DNA from: Moraxellaceae bacterium
Lineage (GTDB): Bacteria; Pseudomonadota; Gammaproteobacteria; Pseudomonadales; Moraxellaceae
Length of the DNA: 64,000 bases
Reading direction: 5' to 3'
Assembly: GCA_024234595.1 (NCBI GenBank)
Contig: JACKNZ010000017.1
Location: 1-64,000 of the forward strand
Shown: piece by piece, positions 1 to 8,190 of the stretch
Numbering within the stretch: the stretch's first letter is position 1
Layout: every line of letters starts with the position of its first letter
Notes under the pieces: model-generated
Told to the model about the DNA's origin: nothing
Database searches by the model: none
The model's input: only the letters and a program-made list of their open reading frames with translations
Position numbers and translations under genes: made by a program

Positions 1-1
1 T

Positions 2-700
2 AGTGCTATTTTTTCATATCCTAAACCAATCATACTCCTTAAAAAAATAATAGAAACGAGTTCAAACAATGATTCCATCATACTCGACTTCTTCGCAGGT
101 AGTGGCACAACAGGCCACGCAGTTATGCAGCTTAATGCACAAGACGGCGGCAACCGTAAATTTATTTTGTGTCAAATAGATGAGCCAATTGATAAGAAAA
201 AGCCTGCTTACCAATTTTGTGTGGATAATAATTTGCCACCAGTAATATCAAGCATAACCATTGAACGATTAAAACGAGCAGGAGAAAATATTGCAAAAGA
301 AATAGAAGCAGAAAACAGCAAAACAGGACTGTTTGAGGAAGATAAAAAACAAGTACCTGATATTGGCTTTAAAGTATTTGACAGTGTAGAAGCACCAAAA
401 CTAAAAGTTAACGACAAAGGGCAAATATCCATTGATTTTAACGATATTGATGCTTTAAGTCGAATTTACAATATGATTTTCACCGTTGGTTTAGACGAGC
501 CGACACAAGTTCCCGAAGAGGTTGTAAAAGACTGTATTTATAAAATCGGCAACCATTATTACATAACCAACAGTGAGAAAATAAACAGTGACGATTATTC
601 AAACGCCATTAAAAACGGTAAAGTATTTATTGACGGTTGGACAGCCAGCCTCAACGGAACTTTGCAGAACTATAAAGAAGATGTGAAGATAGTGTTTTAA
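2..700 (+). CDS. Site-specific DNA adenine methyltransferase (Mod-like), C-terminal part
   Basis: The reading frame is open from the window edge to a TAA at 698-700; the N-terminus lies outside. Near its start it reads ILDFFAGSGTTGHAV, the SAM-binding motif I (FxGxG). Finding this motif close to the C-terminal end is typical of beta-class N6-adenine methyltransferases, whose catalytic DPPY motif lies upstream and is not visible here. The remaining ~190 residues, with a stretch rich in Asn and Lys, resemble the tail of type III Mod subunits. The frame looks more AT-rich than its neighbours, which suggests horizontal acquisition. No restriction (Res) gene follows; glyA comes next. The Mod family call is firm; type III versus solitary enzyme is open. 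Confidence 0.8.
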   Translation, partial: SAIFSYPKPIILLKKIIETSSNNDSIILDFFAGSGTTGHAVMQLNAQDGGNRKFILCQIDEPIDKKKPAYQFCVDNNLPPVISSITIERLKRAGENIAKEIEAENSKTGLFEEDKKQVPDIGFKVFDSVEAPKLKVNDKGQISIDFNDIDALSRIYNMIFTVGLDEPTQVPEEVVKDCIYKIGNHYYITNSEKINSDDYSNAIKNGKVFIDGWTASLNGTLQNYKEDVKIVF

Positions 701-723
701 TAAAAGAGTATCTAATATGTACT

Positions 724-743
724 AGCGCATTGGGCAATGCGCT
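724..743 (+). terminator. Hairpin after the methyltransferase gene
   Basis: AGCGCATT and AATGCGCT form a perfect 8-bp stem around a 4-nt loop, 24 nt after the methyltransferase stop. Only a short, poor T stretch follows, so it may be a weak terminator or simply a hairpin separating this gene from glyA. Confidence 0.4.
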
Positions 744-876
744 TTGATACTTGTTTAAAACTTACGCAGTGACCAATCTACTTTCGTTCATGCCTTGATT
801 GACTAAAAATCATTATCGCTTTGAGTTTGTCGTGTTAAAATACAAAACTTCTTTTAGTCAAACCTGAGACCCTGCA

Positions 877-2130
877 ATGTTTAGCAATATCACACTTGCC
901 CAATTTGACCCTGATTTAGCCCAAGCCATTAGCCAAGAAGATGCACGCCAAGAAGCGCATATTGAGTTAATCGCCTCCGAAAATTACTGCTCGCCTTTAG
1001 TAATGACCGCTCAAGGTTCTAAATTAACCAACAAATATGCCGAAGGTTACCCAGGTAAGCGTTATTATGGTGGTTGTGAGTATGTTGATATTGTTGAAAG
1101 TTTAGCCATCGAACGCGCCAAAAAATTGTTTGGTGCTGACTATGCTAACGTACAACCACACTCAGGCTCTCAAGCTAATGGTGCGGTATTTTTAGCCTTA
1201 TTAAATGCTGGCGACACCGTATTAGGTATGAGCTTGGCGCATGGTGGTCACTTAACCCACGGTGCAAAAGTCAACTTTTCGGGTAAGTCTTACAATGCTG
1301 TTCAGTATGGTTTGAATCCAGAAACTGGCGAAGTAGATTACGACGAAGTAGAGCGTTTAGCCTTAGAACACAAGCCAAAAATGATTATTGCAGGTTTTTC
1401 TGCTTATTCGCGTGTTATGGATTGGCAGCGTTTTAGAGACATTGCCGATAAAGTCGGTGCGTATTTAATGGTCGATATGGCACACGTTGCTGGTTTAGTG
1501 GCGGCTGGTGTATATCCAAATCCTGTACAAATTGCAGACGTAACCACCACCACCACGCATAAAACCTTGCGTGGCCCACGTTCGGGTTTGATTTTGGCGC
1601 GTAAAAACGAAGAAATCGAAAAGAAATTAAATTCAGCCGTGTTTCCAGGTAATCAAGGTGGGCCGTTGGTGCATGTGATTGCGGCCAAAGCGGTATGCTT
1701 TTTAGAAGCTATGCAACCCAACTTTGTAGAATATCAACAACAAGTGGTTAAAAATGCTCAAACCATGGCAGGTGTGTTTATGGAGCGTGGTTATGATGTG
1801 GTGTCTAAAGGCACCGATAACCATTTGTTTTTAGTATCGTTTATTGGCAAAGAGCTAACAGGTAAAGAGGCTGATGCGGCACTCGGTCGCGCTGGTATTA
1901 CCGTTAACAAAAATGCCGTACCAAATGACCCACGTTCACCCTTTGTGACTTCGGGTATTCGTGTGGGTACCCCTGCGGTCACAACCCGTGGTTTTGGTGA
2001 AGCCGAAGTCGCTGCTTTAGCAAACTGGATGTGTGATATTTTAGATAATCCTACTGACGAAGCGGTTATTGCCCGTGTGGCTAAACAAGTGCATACCATT
2101 TGCCAACAGTTTCCTGTTTATCAAGGTTAA
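877..2130 (+). CDS. glyA: Serine hydroxymethyltransferase
   Basis: This cytosolic PLP enzyme interconverts serine plus tetrahydrofolate with glycine plus 5,10-methylene-tetrahydrofolate, the main source of one-carbon units. The 417-residue length is normal for bacterial GlyA. Visible hallmarks are IELIASEN near residue 30, the GYPGKRYYGG loop near residue 57, VDMAHVAGL near residue 199, and the PLP-binding TTTTTHKTLRGPRSG with the Schiff-base lysine at about residue 229. The gene stands alone between an AT-rich methyltransferase gene and a convergent toxin-antitoxin pair, and ends in a REP palindrome plus a strong hairpin. No clear Shine-Dalgarno sequence precedes the ATG. The assignment is essentially certain. 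Confidence 0.97.
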   Translation: MFSNITLAQFDPDLAQAISQEDARQEAHIELIASENYCSPLVMTAQGSKLTNKYAEGYPGKRYYGGCEYVDIVESLAIERAKKLFGADYANVQPHSGSQANGAVFLALLNAGDTVLGMSLAHGGHLTHGAKVNFSGKSYNAVQYGLNPETGEVDYDEVERLALEHKPKMIIAGFSAYSRVMDWQRFRDIADKVGAYLMVDMAHVAGLVAAGVYPNPVQIADVTTTTTHKTLRGPRSGLILARKNEEIEKKLNSAVFPGNQGGPLVHVIAAKAVCFLEAMQPNFVEYQQQVVKNAQTMAGVFMERGYDVVSKGTDNHLFLVSFIGKELTGKEADAALGRAGITVNKNAVPNDPRSPFVTSGIRVGTPAVTTRGFGEAEVAALANWMCDILDNPTDEAVIARVAKQVHTICQQFPVYQG

Positions 2131-2139
2131 TCCGTCACT

Positions 2140-2171
2140 CCCTCTCCTGTGGGAGAGGGTTGGGGTGAGGG
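2140..2171. repeat. REP-type palindrome, CCCTCTCC family
   Basis: CCCTCTCC and GGGAGAGGG face each other and are followed by TTGGGGTGAGGG. Other copies in the window are at 25298-25330, 42363-42421, 44506-44539, 51246-51303 and 56613-56644, with a partial one at the right edge. Here it lies between the glyA stop and its terminator. Confidence 0.8.
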
Positions 2172-2191
2172 CTAAGAAAGCACGATAAAAA

Positions 2192-2212
2192 GGCGCATAT
2201 TGCGCCTTTTTT
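2192..2212. terminator. Bidirectional terminator between glyA and vapC
   Basis: GGCGCA and TGCGCC pair around a TAT loop, with five A's before and six T's after. It can therefore act as an intrinsic terminator for both convergent units. It abuts the stop codon of the toxin gene. Confidence 0.85.
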
Positions 2213-2597
2213 ATACCAATTTTACTATCGCACCATATTGTGCTACCAATGTATCCGAGCTAAGTAAAATGAGATTTTCACAGCTTGCTTGTGCCACTAA
2301 TAAACGGTCAAATGGGTCTTTATGAATGTTTGCTAAATTACGCACCGCTAAAGCATGAAGGCTACTAATTGCTAATTCTTGATAGCCATTTTGAAGTAAG
2401 CCCTGACGGAGTAATGTCGGATTGACTCGAAAGTCAGCACGGTCTAGGCCAAGTTTAATGGTAATTTCCCAAATACTGGCGGCACTAAACCATAATTCAT
2501 GTGCAGAATTGCTAATAAGTTGATGAGCTTGAGGCGATAGTTTGTCAGATTCTGCGGCTGCCCATAATAATAAATGGGTATCTAATAAAAAGCGCAT
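2211..2597 (-). CDS. vapC: PIN-domain toxin (VapC family ribonuclease)
   Basis: This 128-residue protein has the PIN-domain layout: the N-terminal LLDTHLLLW strand with the first metal-binding Asp (residue 6), SIWEI with an acidic Glu near residue 44, and DPFDRLL near residue 92, with a further Asp (SSD) near residue 115. PIN toxins cleave RNA, often initiator tRNA, and are held inactive by the cognate antitoxin. It lies 5 nt downstream of a Phd-type antitoxin on the same strand, so the two are co-transcribed. The HKDPFDRLL motif is characteristic of the Phd-linked PIN subfamily. The RNA target cannot be read from sequence. Confidence 0.9.
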   Translation of the reverse strand: MRFLLDTHLLLWAAAESDKLSPQAHQLISNSAHELWFSAASIWEITIKLGLDRADFRVNPTLLRQGLLQNGYQELAISSLHALAVRNLANIHKDPFDRLLVAQASCENLILLSSDTLVAQYGAIVKLV

Positions 2598-2602
2598 TAT
2601 TT

Positions 2603-2842
2603 TTATAAACCAAATAGATTCGTAATCTCGGCATCAGCCATACGGTCAAAATCATCGGGAACAGCGATATCATCTTTCATAAACCCGATGCGTTGCGGTT
2701 TAGGTGCTTCCGGTGTGTCAAGCGCAATCACTTTAACCAGTGGCTTGCCTGCTTTAGCAATAATAAAAGATTGGCCATTAGCGGCTTCTTCCACTAAACG
2801 TGACAAATGTGTTTTAGCTTGATGAATGTTAATGGTTTGCAT
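2603..2842 (-). CDS. Phd/YefM-family antitoxin
   Basis: This 79-residue protein begins MQTINIHQAKTHLSRLVEEA, the classical Phd/YefM N-terminal DNA-binding fold, followed by GQSFIIAKAGKPLVKVIAL. The C-terminal tail (about residues 48-79) is acidic and would wrap the PIN toxin. It is the first gene of the pair, as expected for an autoregulated toxin-antitoxin operon. A repeat-rich candidate operator sits immediately upstream at 2852-2880. The family assignment is firm. Confidence 0.9.
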   Translation of the reverse strand: MQTINIHQAKTHLSRLVEEAANGQSFIIAKAGKPLVKVIALDTPEAPKPQRIGFMKDDIAVPDDFDRMADAEITNLFGL

Positions 2843-2851
2843 AACTTAGCT

Positions 2852-2880
2852 CTAAACTTAGTTTATTAGACTTAGTTTAG
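2852..2880. promoter_or_regulatory. Candidate autoregulatory operator of the Phd/VapC operon
   Basis: The 10-mer ACTTAGTTTA occurs at 2856 and again at 2870, and CTAAAC (2852-2857) pairs with GTTTAG (2875-2880). Direct and inverted repeats just upstream of a Phd antitoxin start are the usual binding site for the antitoxin or toxin-antitoxin complex. The function is inferred from position. Confidence 0.5.
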
Positions 2881-2975
2881 TGTTTAAAAAAAAGATGTAC
2901 AGTCTGTTTTTTGTTTTTGTCATTAACTCAGCGTATAGTAAATACATCGCCATTGTGCGTTTATCTTGAGTTGTT

Positions 2976-4268
2976 ATGAGCTTATTTCAAAATATTCTAA
3001 TTATTTGGGCATTGATTGCCGCCAGTGCTTTTTTTTCTTGCGCCGAAATCGCCTTAGCGTCATCACGCAAAATACGCCTACAACAAATGAGTGAAAATGG
3101 CGATAACAACGCGCAAAAAGTATTAGAGCTACAGCAACAACCAGGTAATTTTTTTACGGTCATTCAAGTGGCATTAAATGCCATTGCCATCATGGGGGGG
3201 ATTTTGGGTGAGCAAGCCTTATCACCTTATGTGGCACAAGGTTTAGCCTACATTTTTGGTGAGGTCTTGTGGCTAGATAAAGTTAGTTTTTTGATTTCTT
3301 TTGTGTTGGTGACTTCGTTATTTATTGTGTTTGCTGACTTAATGCCTAAGCGTTTGGCGATGACTTATCCCGAAAAAGTTGCAGTCACTATCGTTAACCC
3401 CATTCTATTTTTTTTACGTTTACTCAAACCCATTGTCCGTACCTACGATGGCATTGCCACGGCATTATTTAGACTATTTAATATTTCTACCAACCATCAA
3501 GATGTGATTACCTTTGATGATGTCTCGGCAATGGTCGATGCAGGTACAGCCTCAGGCGCACTCCACAAAGAAGAACAACATCTTATCGAAAATGTCTTTG
3601 AGCTAGATATTCGCACCGTATCTTTTGCCATGACCTCGCGCGAGCATGTGGTGTTTTTGCGTGTTCAAGATGACGAAGCAACACTCAAGCAAAAAATTAT
3701 TAGTTATCCGCATAGTCGCTTTTTGGTGTGTGATGATGTGATAGATGCGGTATTAGGTTATGTCGAATCAAAGGATATTCTTAAGCGTACTCTTGACCAT
3801 TTGCCTATTTCTCTCAATAAAGAATTGCAACTAAAAGGGGTGTTAGCGATACCCGATACCCTGACATTATCCGAATTGTTGGCTCAATTTAAATCCACTA
3901 ATCAGGACTTGGCTTTTGTACTTAATGAATATGCCTTAGTAGTGGGGATAATCACCCTTAATGATGTCATGAAAACCCTCATGGGCGATTTGGTGAGTCC
4001 GTTTATTGAAGAGCAAATTGTTAAGCGAGATGATAATTCGTGGTTGATTGATGGTGTCACACCCATCGAAGATGTGCGTCGAGCCTTGGGGATTTTGGCC
4101 TTTCCTAATCAAGAAAATTACGAAACAATGGCAGGTTTTATGATGTATCTGCTCAAAAAAATCCCTAAACGTACCGATTATATCGAATATGCAGGTTATA
4201 AATTTGAAGTGGTTGATATAGATAATTATCGTGTTGACCAATTATTAGTCTCAAAAATTCAAGGTTAA
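2976..4268 (+). CDS. CNNM/CBS/CorC-HlyC family membrane protein
   Basis: This 430-residue inner-membrane protein has an N-terminal CNNM region with hydrophobic segments at about residues 5-25, 60-80, 100-120 and 135-155. A CBS pair follows (about 205-335), then a C-terminal CorC/HlyC domain (about 345-425). Members related to YtfL, YfjD and CorC are linked to magnesium, cobalt or polyamine efflux; the ion cannot be decided here. AEIALASSRKIRL and the ENVFELD segment before the CBS pair are family features. The gene ends 2 nt before nrdR, so the two may be transcribed together. Confidence 0.85.
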   Translation: MSLFQNILIIWALIAASAFFSCAEIALASSRKIRLQQMSENGDNNAQKVLELQQQPGNFFTVIQVALNAIAIMGGILGEQALSPYVAQGLAYIFGEVLWLDKVSFLISFVLVTSLFIVFADLMPKRLAMTYPEKVAVTIVNPILFFLRLLKPIVRTYDGIATALFRLFNISTNHQDVITFDDVSAMVDAGTASGALHKEEQHLIENVFELDIRTVSFAMTSREHVVFLRVQDDEATLKQKIISYPHSRFLVCDDVIDAVLGYVESKDILKRTLDHLPISLNKELQLKGVLAIPDTLTLSELLAQFKSTNQDLAFVLNEYALVVGIITLNDVMKTLMGDLVSPFIEEQIVKRDDNSWLIDGVTPIEDVRRALGILAFPNQENYETMAGFMMYLLKKIPKRTDYIEYAGYKFEVVDIDNYRVDQLLVSKIQG

Positions 4269-4270
4269 TT

Positions 4271-4738
4271 ATGTTTTGTCCTTTTTGTCGTGCGCCCGAT
4301 ACCAAAGTCATCGACTCGCGTTTGGTGGGTGAAGGAGAGCAAGTGCGCCGCCGCCGTGAGTGTGTGGTATGTGGTGAGCGTTTTACCACCTTTGAAGGCG
4401 CAGAGTTAGTCACGCCTCGCGTCATTAAATCCGATGGTAGTCGAGTGCCGTTTGATGACAATAAACTACGCAAAAGCATGATGCACGCTTTGCAAAAACG
4501 GCCTGTCAGTATCGAAAAAATCGACAGTGCTATCCAGGCCATTTTGCATCGGTTACGCGCCTCGGGCGAGCGTGAAGTCAAGTCGATTGTGATTGGTGAG
4601 TTGGTGATGAATGAGTTAGCCAAACTCGATAAAGTCGCGTATGTCCGTTTTGCCTCGGTGTATCGGGACTTTCAAGACGTTGAGGCGTTTAATACCGAGA
4701 TTGAAAAACTCAAACAGCATGACGAGCAACAGCCATGA
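4271..4738 (+). CDS. nrdR: Transcriptional repressor NrdR
   Basis: This 155-residue zinc-ribbon/ATP-cone protein represses ribonucleotide reductase genes when loaded with dATP/ATP. The zinc ribbon is visible as CPFC near residue 3 and CVVCGERFTTFE near residue 36, with the RRRREC link between. The ATP-cone follows from about residue 49 (RVIKSDGSRVPFD). It starts 2 nt after the CNNM gene and its stop overlaps the ribD start (ATGA). nrdR next to the riboflavin genes and nusB is a conserved arrangement in many gammaproteobacteria. The assignment is very secure. Confidence 0.97.
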   Translation: MFCPFCRAPDTKVIDSRLVGEGEQVRRRRECVVCGERFTTFEGAELVTPRVIKSDGSRVPFDDNKLRKSMMHALQKRPVSIEKIDSAIQAILHRLRASGEREVKSIVIGELVMNELAKLDKVAYVRFASVYRDFQDVEAFNTEIEKLKQHDEQQP

Positions 4739-5865
4739 GCGATAGCTTATACATGGCGCGTGCCATTCAATTAGCAAAACAAGGCTTATATACCACCCAA
4801 CCTAATCCGCGCGTCGGTTGTGTGATTGTTAAAGATGGCCAAATTGTGGGTGAAGGCTTTCATGCACGCGCAGGTCAGCCTCATGCCGAAGTGTTTGCCT
4901 TGCGTCAGGCAGGTGAGCAAGCCCAAGGTGCAACTACCTATGTGACCTTAGAACCTTGCGCTCATTTTGGCAAAACGCCGCCTTGTGCCAATGCTTTAGT
5001 ACAGGCAAACGTGGCGCGAGTGGTAATGGCCAGTTTAGACAGCAATCCGCTGGTAGCAGGCAAAGGCCAAGCGATTTTAGAAAGTGCAGGTATCAAAACG
5101 ACTGTAAGTATATTAGAGAGTGAAGCTAAAGCCTTAAATGTAGGCTTTTTTAGACGCATGCAAGGTGGCTTGCCCTATGTGCGTCTCAAAACAGCCGCGA
5201 GTTTAGATGGGCGTACTGCCATGCAATCGGGCGAATCCAAATGGATTACAGGTGCAGACGCGCGGCGTGATGTGCAAAAACTGCGCGCGCAAAGTGGGGC
5301 GATTATTACAGGCATAGGCACGGTATTAGCCGATAACCCCAGCTTGACGGTTAGACCTGACGATTGGCTAGACTGGTCTTATGGAGAGGTGGTGCAACCC
5401 TTGCGCGTGATAATGGATTCACAGTTACGCATACCGCTTGATGCACAAATACTGCAAACGGCAGGCGCAATCGTAGTCACACAACAAGCACTCACTCACC
5501 CTACAGCACAAGCATTACAAGCCCAAGGAGTTGATGTATGGTCTATGACTCCTCCTCTTAATTTAGGGGGAGGTCGGGAGGCGGGTATTATACCTGAAGT
5601 CTTACAAAAACTGGCCGCATGTGGCGTAAACGAGGTATTAGTCGAAGCAGGCGCAACTTTAGCAGGGGCGTTTATCCAAGCTAATCTGGTTGATGAGTTA
5701 ATTGTGTATCTTGCACCCACGTTATTAGGCAGCCATGCACGGCCAATGTTTAACTTGCCTTTAAGTCAAATGGCGCAGCAACATCGATTACGGCAAATTG
5801 ATATGCGTATAATAGGAGAGGACATTCGATTGACTTTTAAACCCCTCCGAGGAGGGGCGGCTTAG
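4735..5865 (+). CDS. ribD: Bifunctional riboflavin deaminase/reductase RibD
   Basis: RibD performs the second and third steps of riboflavin synthesis: deamination of the pyrimidinone and NADPH reduction of the ribosyl side chain. The N-terminal deaminase shows the zinc ligands HAEVFAL (near residue 50) and PCAHFGKTPPCA (near residue 74). The reductase domain follows from about residue 145 (PYVRLKTAASLDGRTA). The 376-residue length is normal. The start overlaps the nrdR stop. Two palindromic GC-rich repeats lie in frame: one encodes PPLNLGGGREAG near residue 275 and one forms the extreme C-terminus (KPLRGGAA). Both look like repeat insertions the enzyme tolerates. Confidence 0.96.
   Translation: MSDSLYMARAIQLAKQGLYTTQPNPRVGCVIVKDGQIVGEGFHARAGQPHAEVFALRQAGEQAQGATTYVTLEPCAHFGKTPPCANALVQANVARVVMASLDSNPLVAGKGQAILESAGIKTTVSILESEAKALNVGFFRRMQGGLPYVRLKTAASLDGRTAMQSGESKWITGADARRDVQKLRAQSGAIITGIGTVLADNPSLTVRPDDWLDWSYGEVVQPLRVIMDSQLRIPLDAQILQTAGAIVVTQQALTHPTAQALQAQGVDVWSMTPPLNLGGGREAGIIPEVLQKLAACGVNEVLVEAGATLAGAFIQANLVDELIVYLAPTLLGSHARPMFNLPLSQMAQQHRLRQIDMRIIGEDIRLTFKPLRGGAA
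5549..5582. repeat. REP-like palindrome inside ribD
   Basis: CCTCC and GGAGG face each other around CTTAATTTAGGG and are followed by TCGGGAGGCGGG, the form of a mobile GC-rich palindrome. It is translated in frame as a Pro- and Gly-rich segment in a surface-type region of the reductase domain. Confidence 0.5.
5842..5857. repeat. Palindrome forming the 3' end of ribD
   Basis: CCCCTCC and GGAGGGG pair around GA and are followed by CGGC. The stop codon lies directly after. It supplies the last residues of RibD and may also act as a hairpin at the end of the transcript. Confidence 0.45.
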
Positions 5866-5866
5866 T

Positions 5867-7307
5867 TTATTGTGCAACGGCCTCTACTGTTGTCACAGGT
5901 ATAACAGGTGTCAAAATCTTTTCGGGCAATCCGACTTTATTGCCAAAAACCTGTAGCGCAATTTGGGTGGCAGGGCCTTGAAAATATTCAACACGTAAAG
6001 TGTGTACTCCAGCATTTAGATTTACCGTGACCCGAGCAGATGAACTTGGCGCGTGTTGACCATCATGGTTAACAACTAACACATCATCAATAAAAATCTT
6101 TGACCCATCATCACTCACGGTACGGAATTGATAATCACCTGCTTCGCTAATAGTTAAAGGTCCTTGATAGCGTACGCCAAACCATTCAAACCGATTACTA
6201 GGCACACCAGGGAAAGGGTCGGTGAATGAGCGTGGTGAAATATCAATTTTGTCGGTAAACAGTGTGCCAATTGGAGGATCAATATTATTAAAGTCTGGGA
6301 GTTTAGAAGTATTTGTTGCCAGCAAATAAACCTCCCCCTTCCATGCTGCTTTGTCTCCTCCACCAAAATCGGTATCACCAGTCACAACCGTACCTATATT
6401 AATGTCTTTAATTTCAACTTTATCAGCTACTTTGGTTTTGAGTGCTGCTCTAAGCTCTACATTATTTAAATTGGTGATGACTTGTTGCATCGCTAATTGC
6501 CAGCTTGCTGCAAATACCGAGGCTAAGGCTGCATAAGGTAAATTACTGAGTTGTGCAGCTTCGTTTTTGCCATCAACAATACCGTCACTTAAATCATCCG
6601 ATAAGGTATTTAATAAGCTTAATGCAGGCGTAGTAACCGTCGTAGGTACTTTACTGGCTGCTGCTTTAACTAGGCCTGCTAATTGCAGTGCATAGGCACT
6701 GGCAGCATCATCCTTGAGTGTGTTGTAGTCATTGTCTGAACCAATTAAGACAGGTGCTTGAATAATATTGCTCAGGCCAACGGCTTCGCCAATTTTTTTG
6801 TTGGCAGATATAATGTTGGCTGACTTTTTGAGGCCATCAGTGAGTTTTTCGGCGTGTTTAACCGCGGCTTCGGTAAATACACTTACGCCAATATCGGCTT
6901 TATCAGTCACTGGCGCAGCAGCACGTATTTTGACGGTAGAAGGTAAGTCTTGCTCTCCTTTAGCTTCGTCAAAGTATTTAGCCGTTGCGCCACCTTCAAC
7001 TTCTACTACCACATCTTGTACATCTTTGGGTACTTGAAAGTTTACCTTACCTAAGCTGCTGGTATTTCTTGTGCCTAAAATGGCATTAGTTTTGGCGTTT
7101 CTTAACGTAACTTTGGCGTTAAATATTTTGCCAAGTGAAGGACTAATGGTAATTGAATTAAAATTGCTCGTGTTTGTGCTACTGCTAGAGTTACTATTTA
7201 TTATTGGGGGGAAGACCCACATTATCTTGGTCATTATTGTTACAACCAACTAAAAAAATGGATAAGCATAAAGCACTTAAAGTGTGTTTTGGACAAATGT
7301 TGGCCAT
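5867..7307 (-). CDS. PA14-domain lipoprotein, frame broken at a poly-C tract
   Basis: The long frame (5867-7249) encodes ~460 residues. An N-terminal Ser/Asn-rich linker and a carboxypeptidase-regulatory-like segment (about 38-85) come first, then an alpha-helical region, then a C-terminal PA14 domain (about 340-440) with FRTVSDDGSKIFIDD and GVHTLRVEYFQG; PA14 folds usually bind glycans. The frame has no good start of its own. Upstream, an ATG at 7307 with the Shine-Dalgarno TAGGAGAG opens a lipoprotein signal peptide with lipobox LVGC (Cys22). That frame stops at NNK unless one base is removed from the six-C run at 7206-7211. With five C's the two parts join into one 479-residue lipoprotein. 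This is phase variation, a recent mutation or a sequence error. Confidence 0.75.
7206..7211. other. Six-base homopolymer at the frame break
   Basis: Six G's on the plus strand (six C's in the coding strand) mark the point where the lipoprotein signal-peptide frame must change to enter the PA14 frame. Slippage by one base restores a single continuous gene. Confidence 0.7.
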
Positions 7308-7494
7308 TTTTTCTCTCCTAGAATAGTTACTCAATGTTGAGTTTTTATGTTGTTAGCACCTGAGTGTAGTTTAAAAAAACGTTGTTTTCTACCTTTTGAT
7401 GGCCTAAGTTGAGCCTTGACTACTCAAAAAGCACGACATTTGCAGCGTTTTTGGGTATGCTTAGCAGTTATTTTGTGACAAAAAGTTAAGCCTT

Positions 7495-8157
7495 ATGTTT
7501 ACAGGTATTATTGAAGCCGTTGGTCAAGTACAGCGCATCATGCCGAGTGGCGGCGATGTGCGCTTGCAAATTTCCACAGGCAAACTTAATTTAGCCGATG
7601 TTAAATTAGGCGACTCTATTGCCACCAATGGCATTTGTTTAACGGTGGTCGAACTGACAGGCCACGGTTTTGTGGCCGATGTCTCTAACGAAACACTACG
7701 TCGTACTTGCTTAAAAACATGGCAAGTCGGTACGGCTGTTAATCTCGAAAAAGCCCTGATGCCAACCAGTCGTTTAGGTGGTCACATTGTCAGTGGCCAT
7801 GTTGATGGTTTGGGTGAGATAGTCAATATCAAGCAGGATGCTCGCTCGGTGCAATATCAAGTACAAGCTCCCGATGAATTAGCCAAATACATGGCCGAAA
7901 AAGGCTCTATTACCGTTGATGGCATTAGTTTAACCATCAATGTCATTGACGGAGCAGTTTTTAGCCTTAACATAGTGCCGCACACCGTACAAGAAACCAA
8001 TGTTAGCTCATGGCAAGTGGGCAGTATGGTCAATTTAGAGGTGGACTTATTAGCTCGTTATTTAGAGCGTTTATTGTTGGGTGACAAAGCCGCTCAACCT
8101 TCTACCAAAAGCGATATTAGCTTAGCTTTTTTAGCGCAACATGGCTTTATGCGCTGA
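7495..8157 (+). CDS. ribE: Riboflavin synthase, alpha subunit
   Basis: This enzyme dismutates two 6,7-dimethyl-8-ribityllumazine molecules to riboflavin. The protein has the expected internal duplication: MFTGIIEAVGQV at the N-terminus and two lumazine-binding barrels (about 1-97 and 98-200), with GGHIVSGHVDG near residue 97. The 220-residue length fits. In related genomes it directly follows ribD; here an inverted PA14 gene separates them. The 187-nt gap before it holds no obvious FMN riboswitch and no confident promoter, although a new promoter must lie there unless the gene is read through. Confidence 0.96.
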   Translation: MFTGIIEAVGQVQRIMPSGGDVRLQISTGKLNLADVKLGDSIATNGICLTVVELTGHGFVADVSNETLRRTCLKTWQVGTAVNLEKALMPTSRLGGHIVSGHVDGLGEIVNIKQDARSVQYQVQAPDELAKYMAEKGSITVDGISLTINVIDGAVFSLNIVPHTVQETNVSSWQVGSMVNLEVDLLARYLERLLLGDKAAQPSTKSDISLAFLAQHGFMR

Positions 8158-8190
8158 TTTTTTTATTATGCTTAATCATACGAGACAACC

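Noticed and set aside
760..770. ACTTACGCAGT before glyA resembling a MITE end
   Set aside because: Only 11 bases match and no partner end or arm is found, so it may be a relic or chance.
4165..4623. Open frame antisense to the end of the CNNM gene and nrdR
   Set aside because: It is a shadow of well-identified genes with no ribosome site or recognisable domain.
7308..7494. FMN riboswitch before ribE
   Set aside because: The conserved RFN element bases were not found here or before nrdR/ribD.
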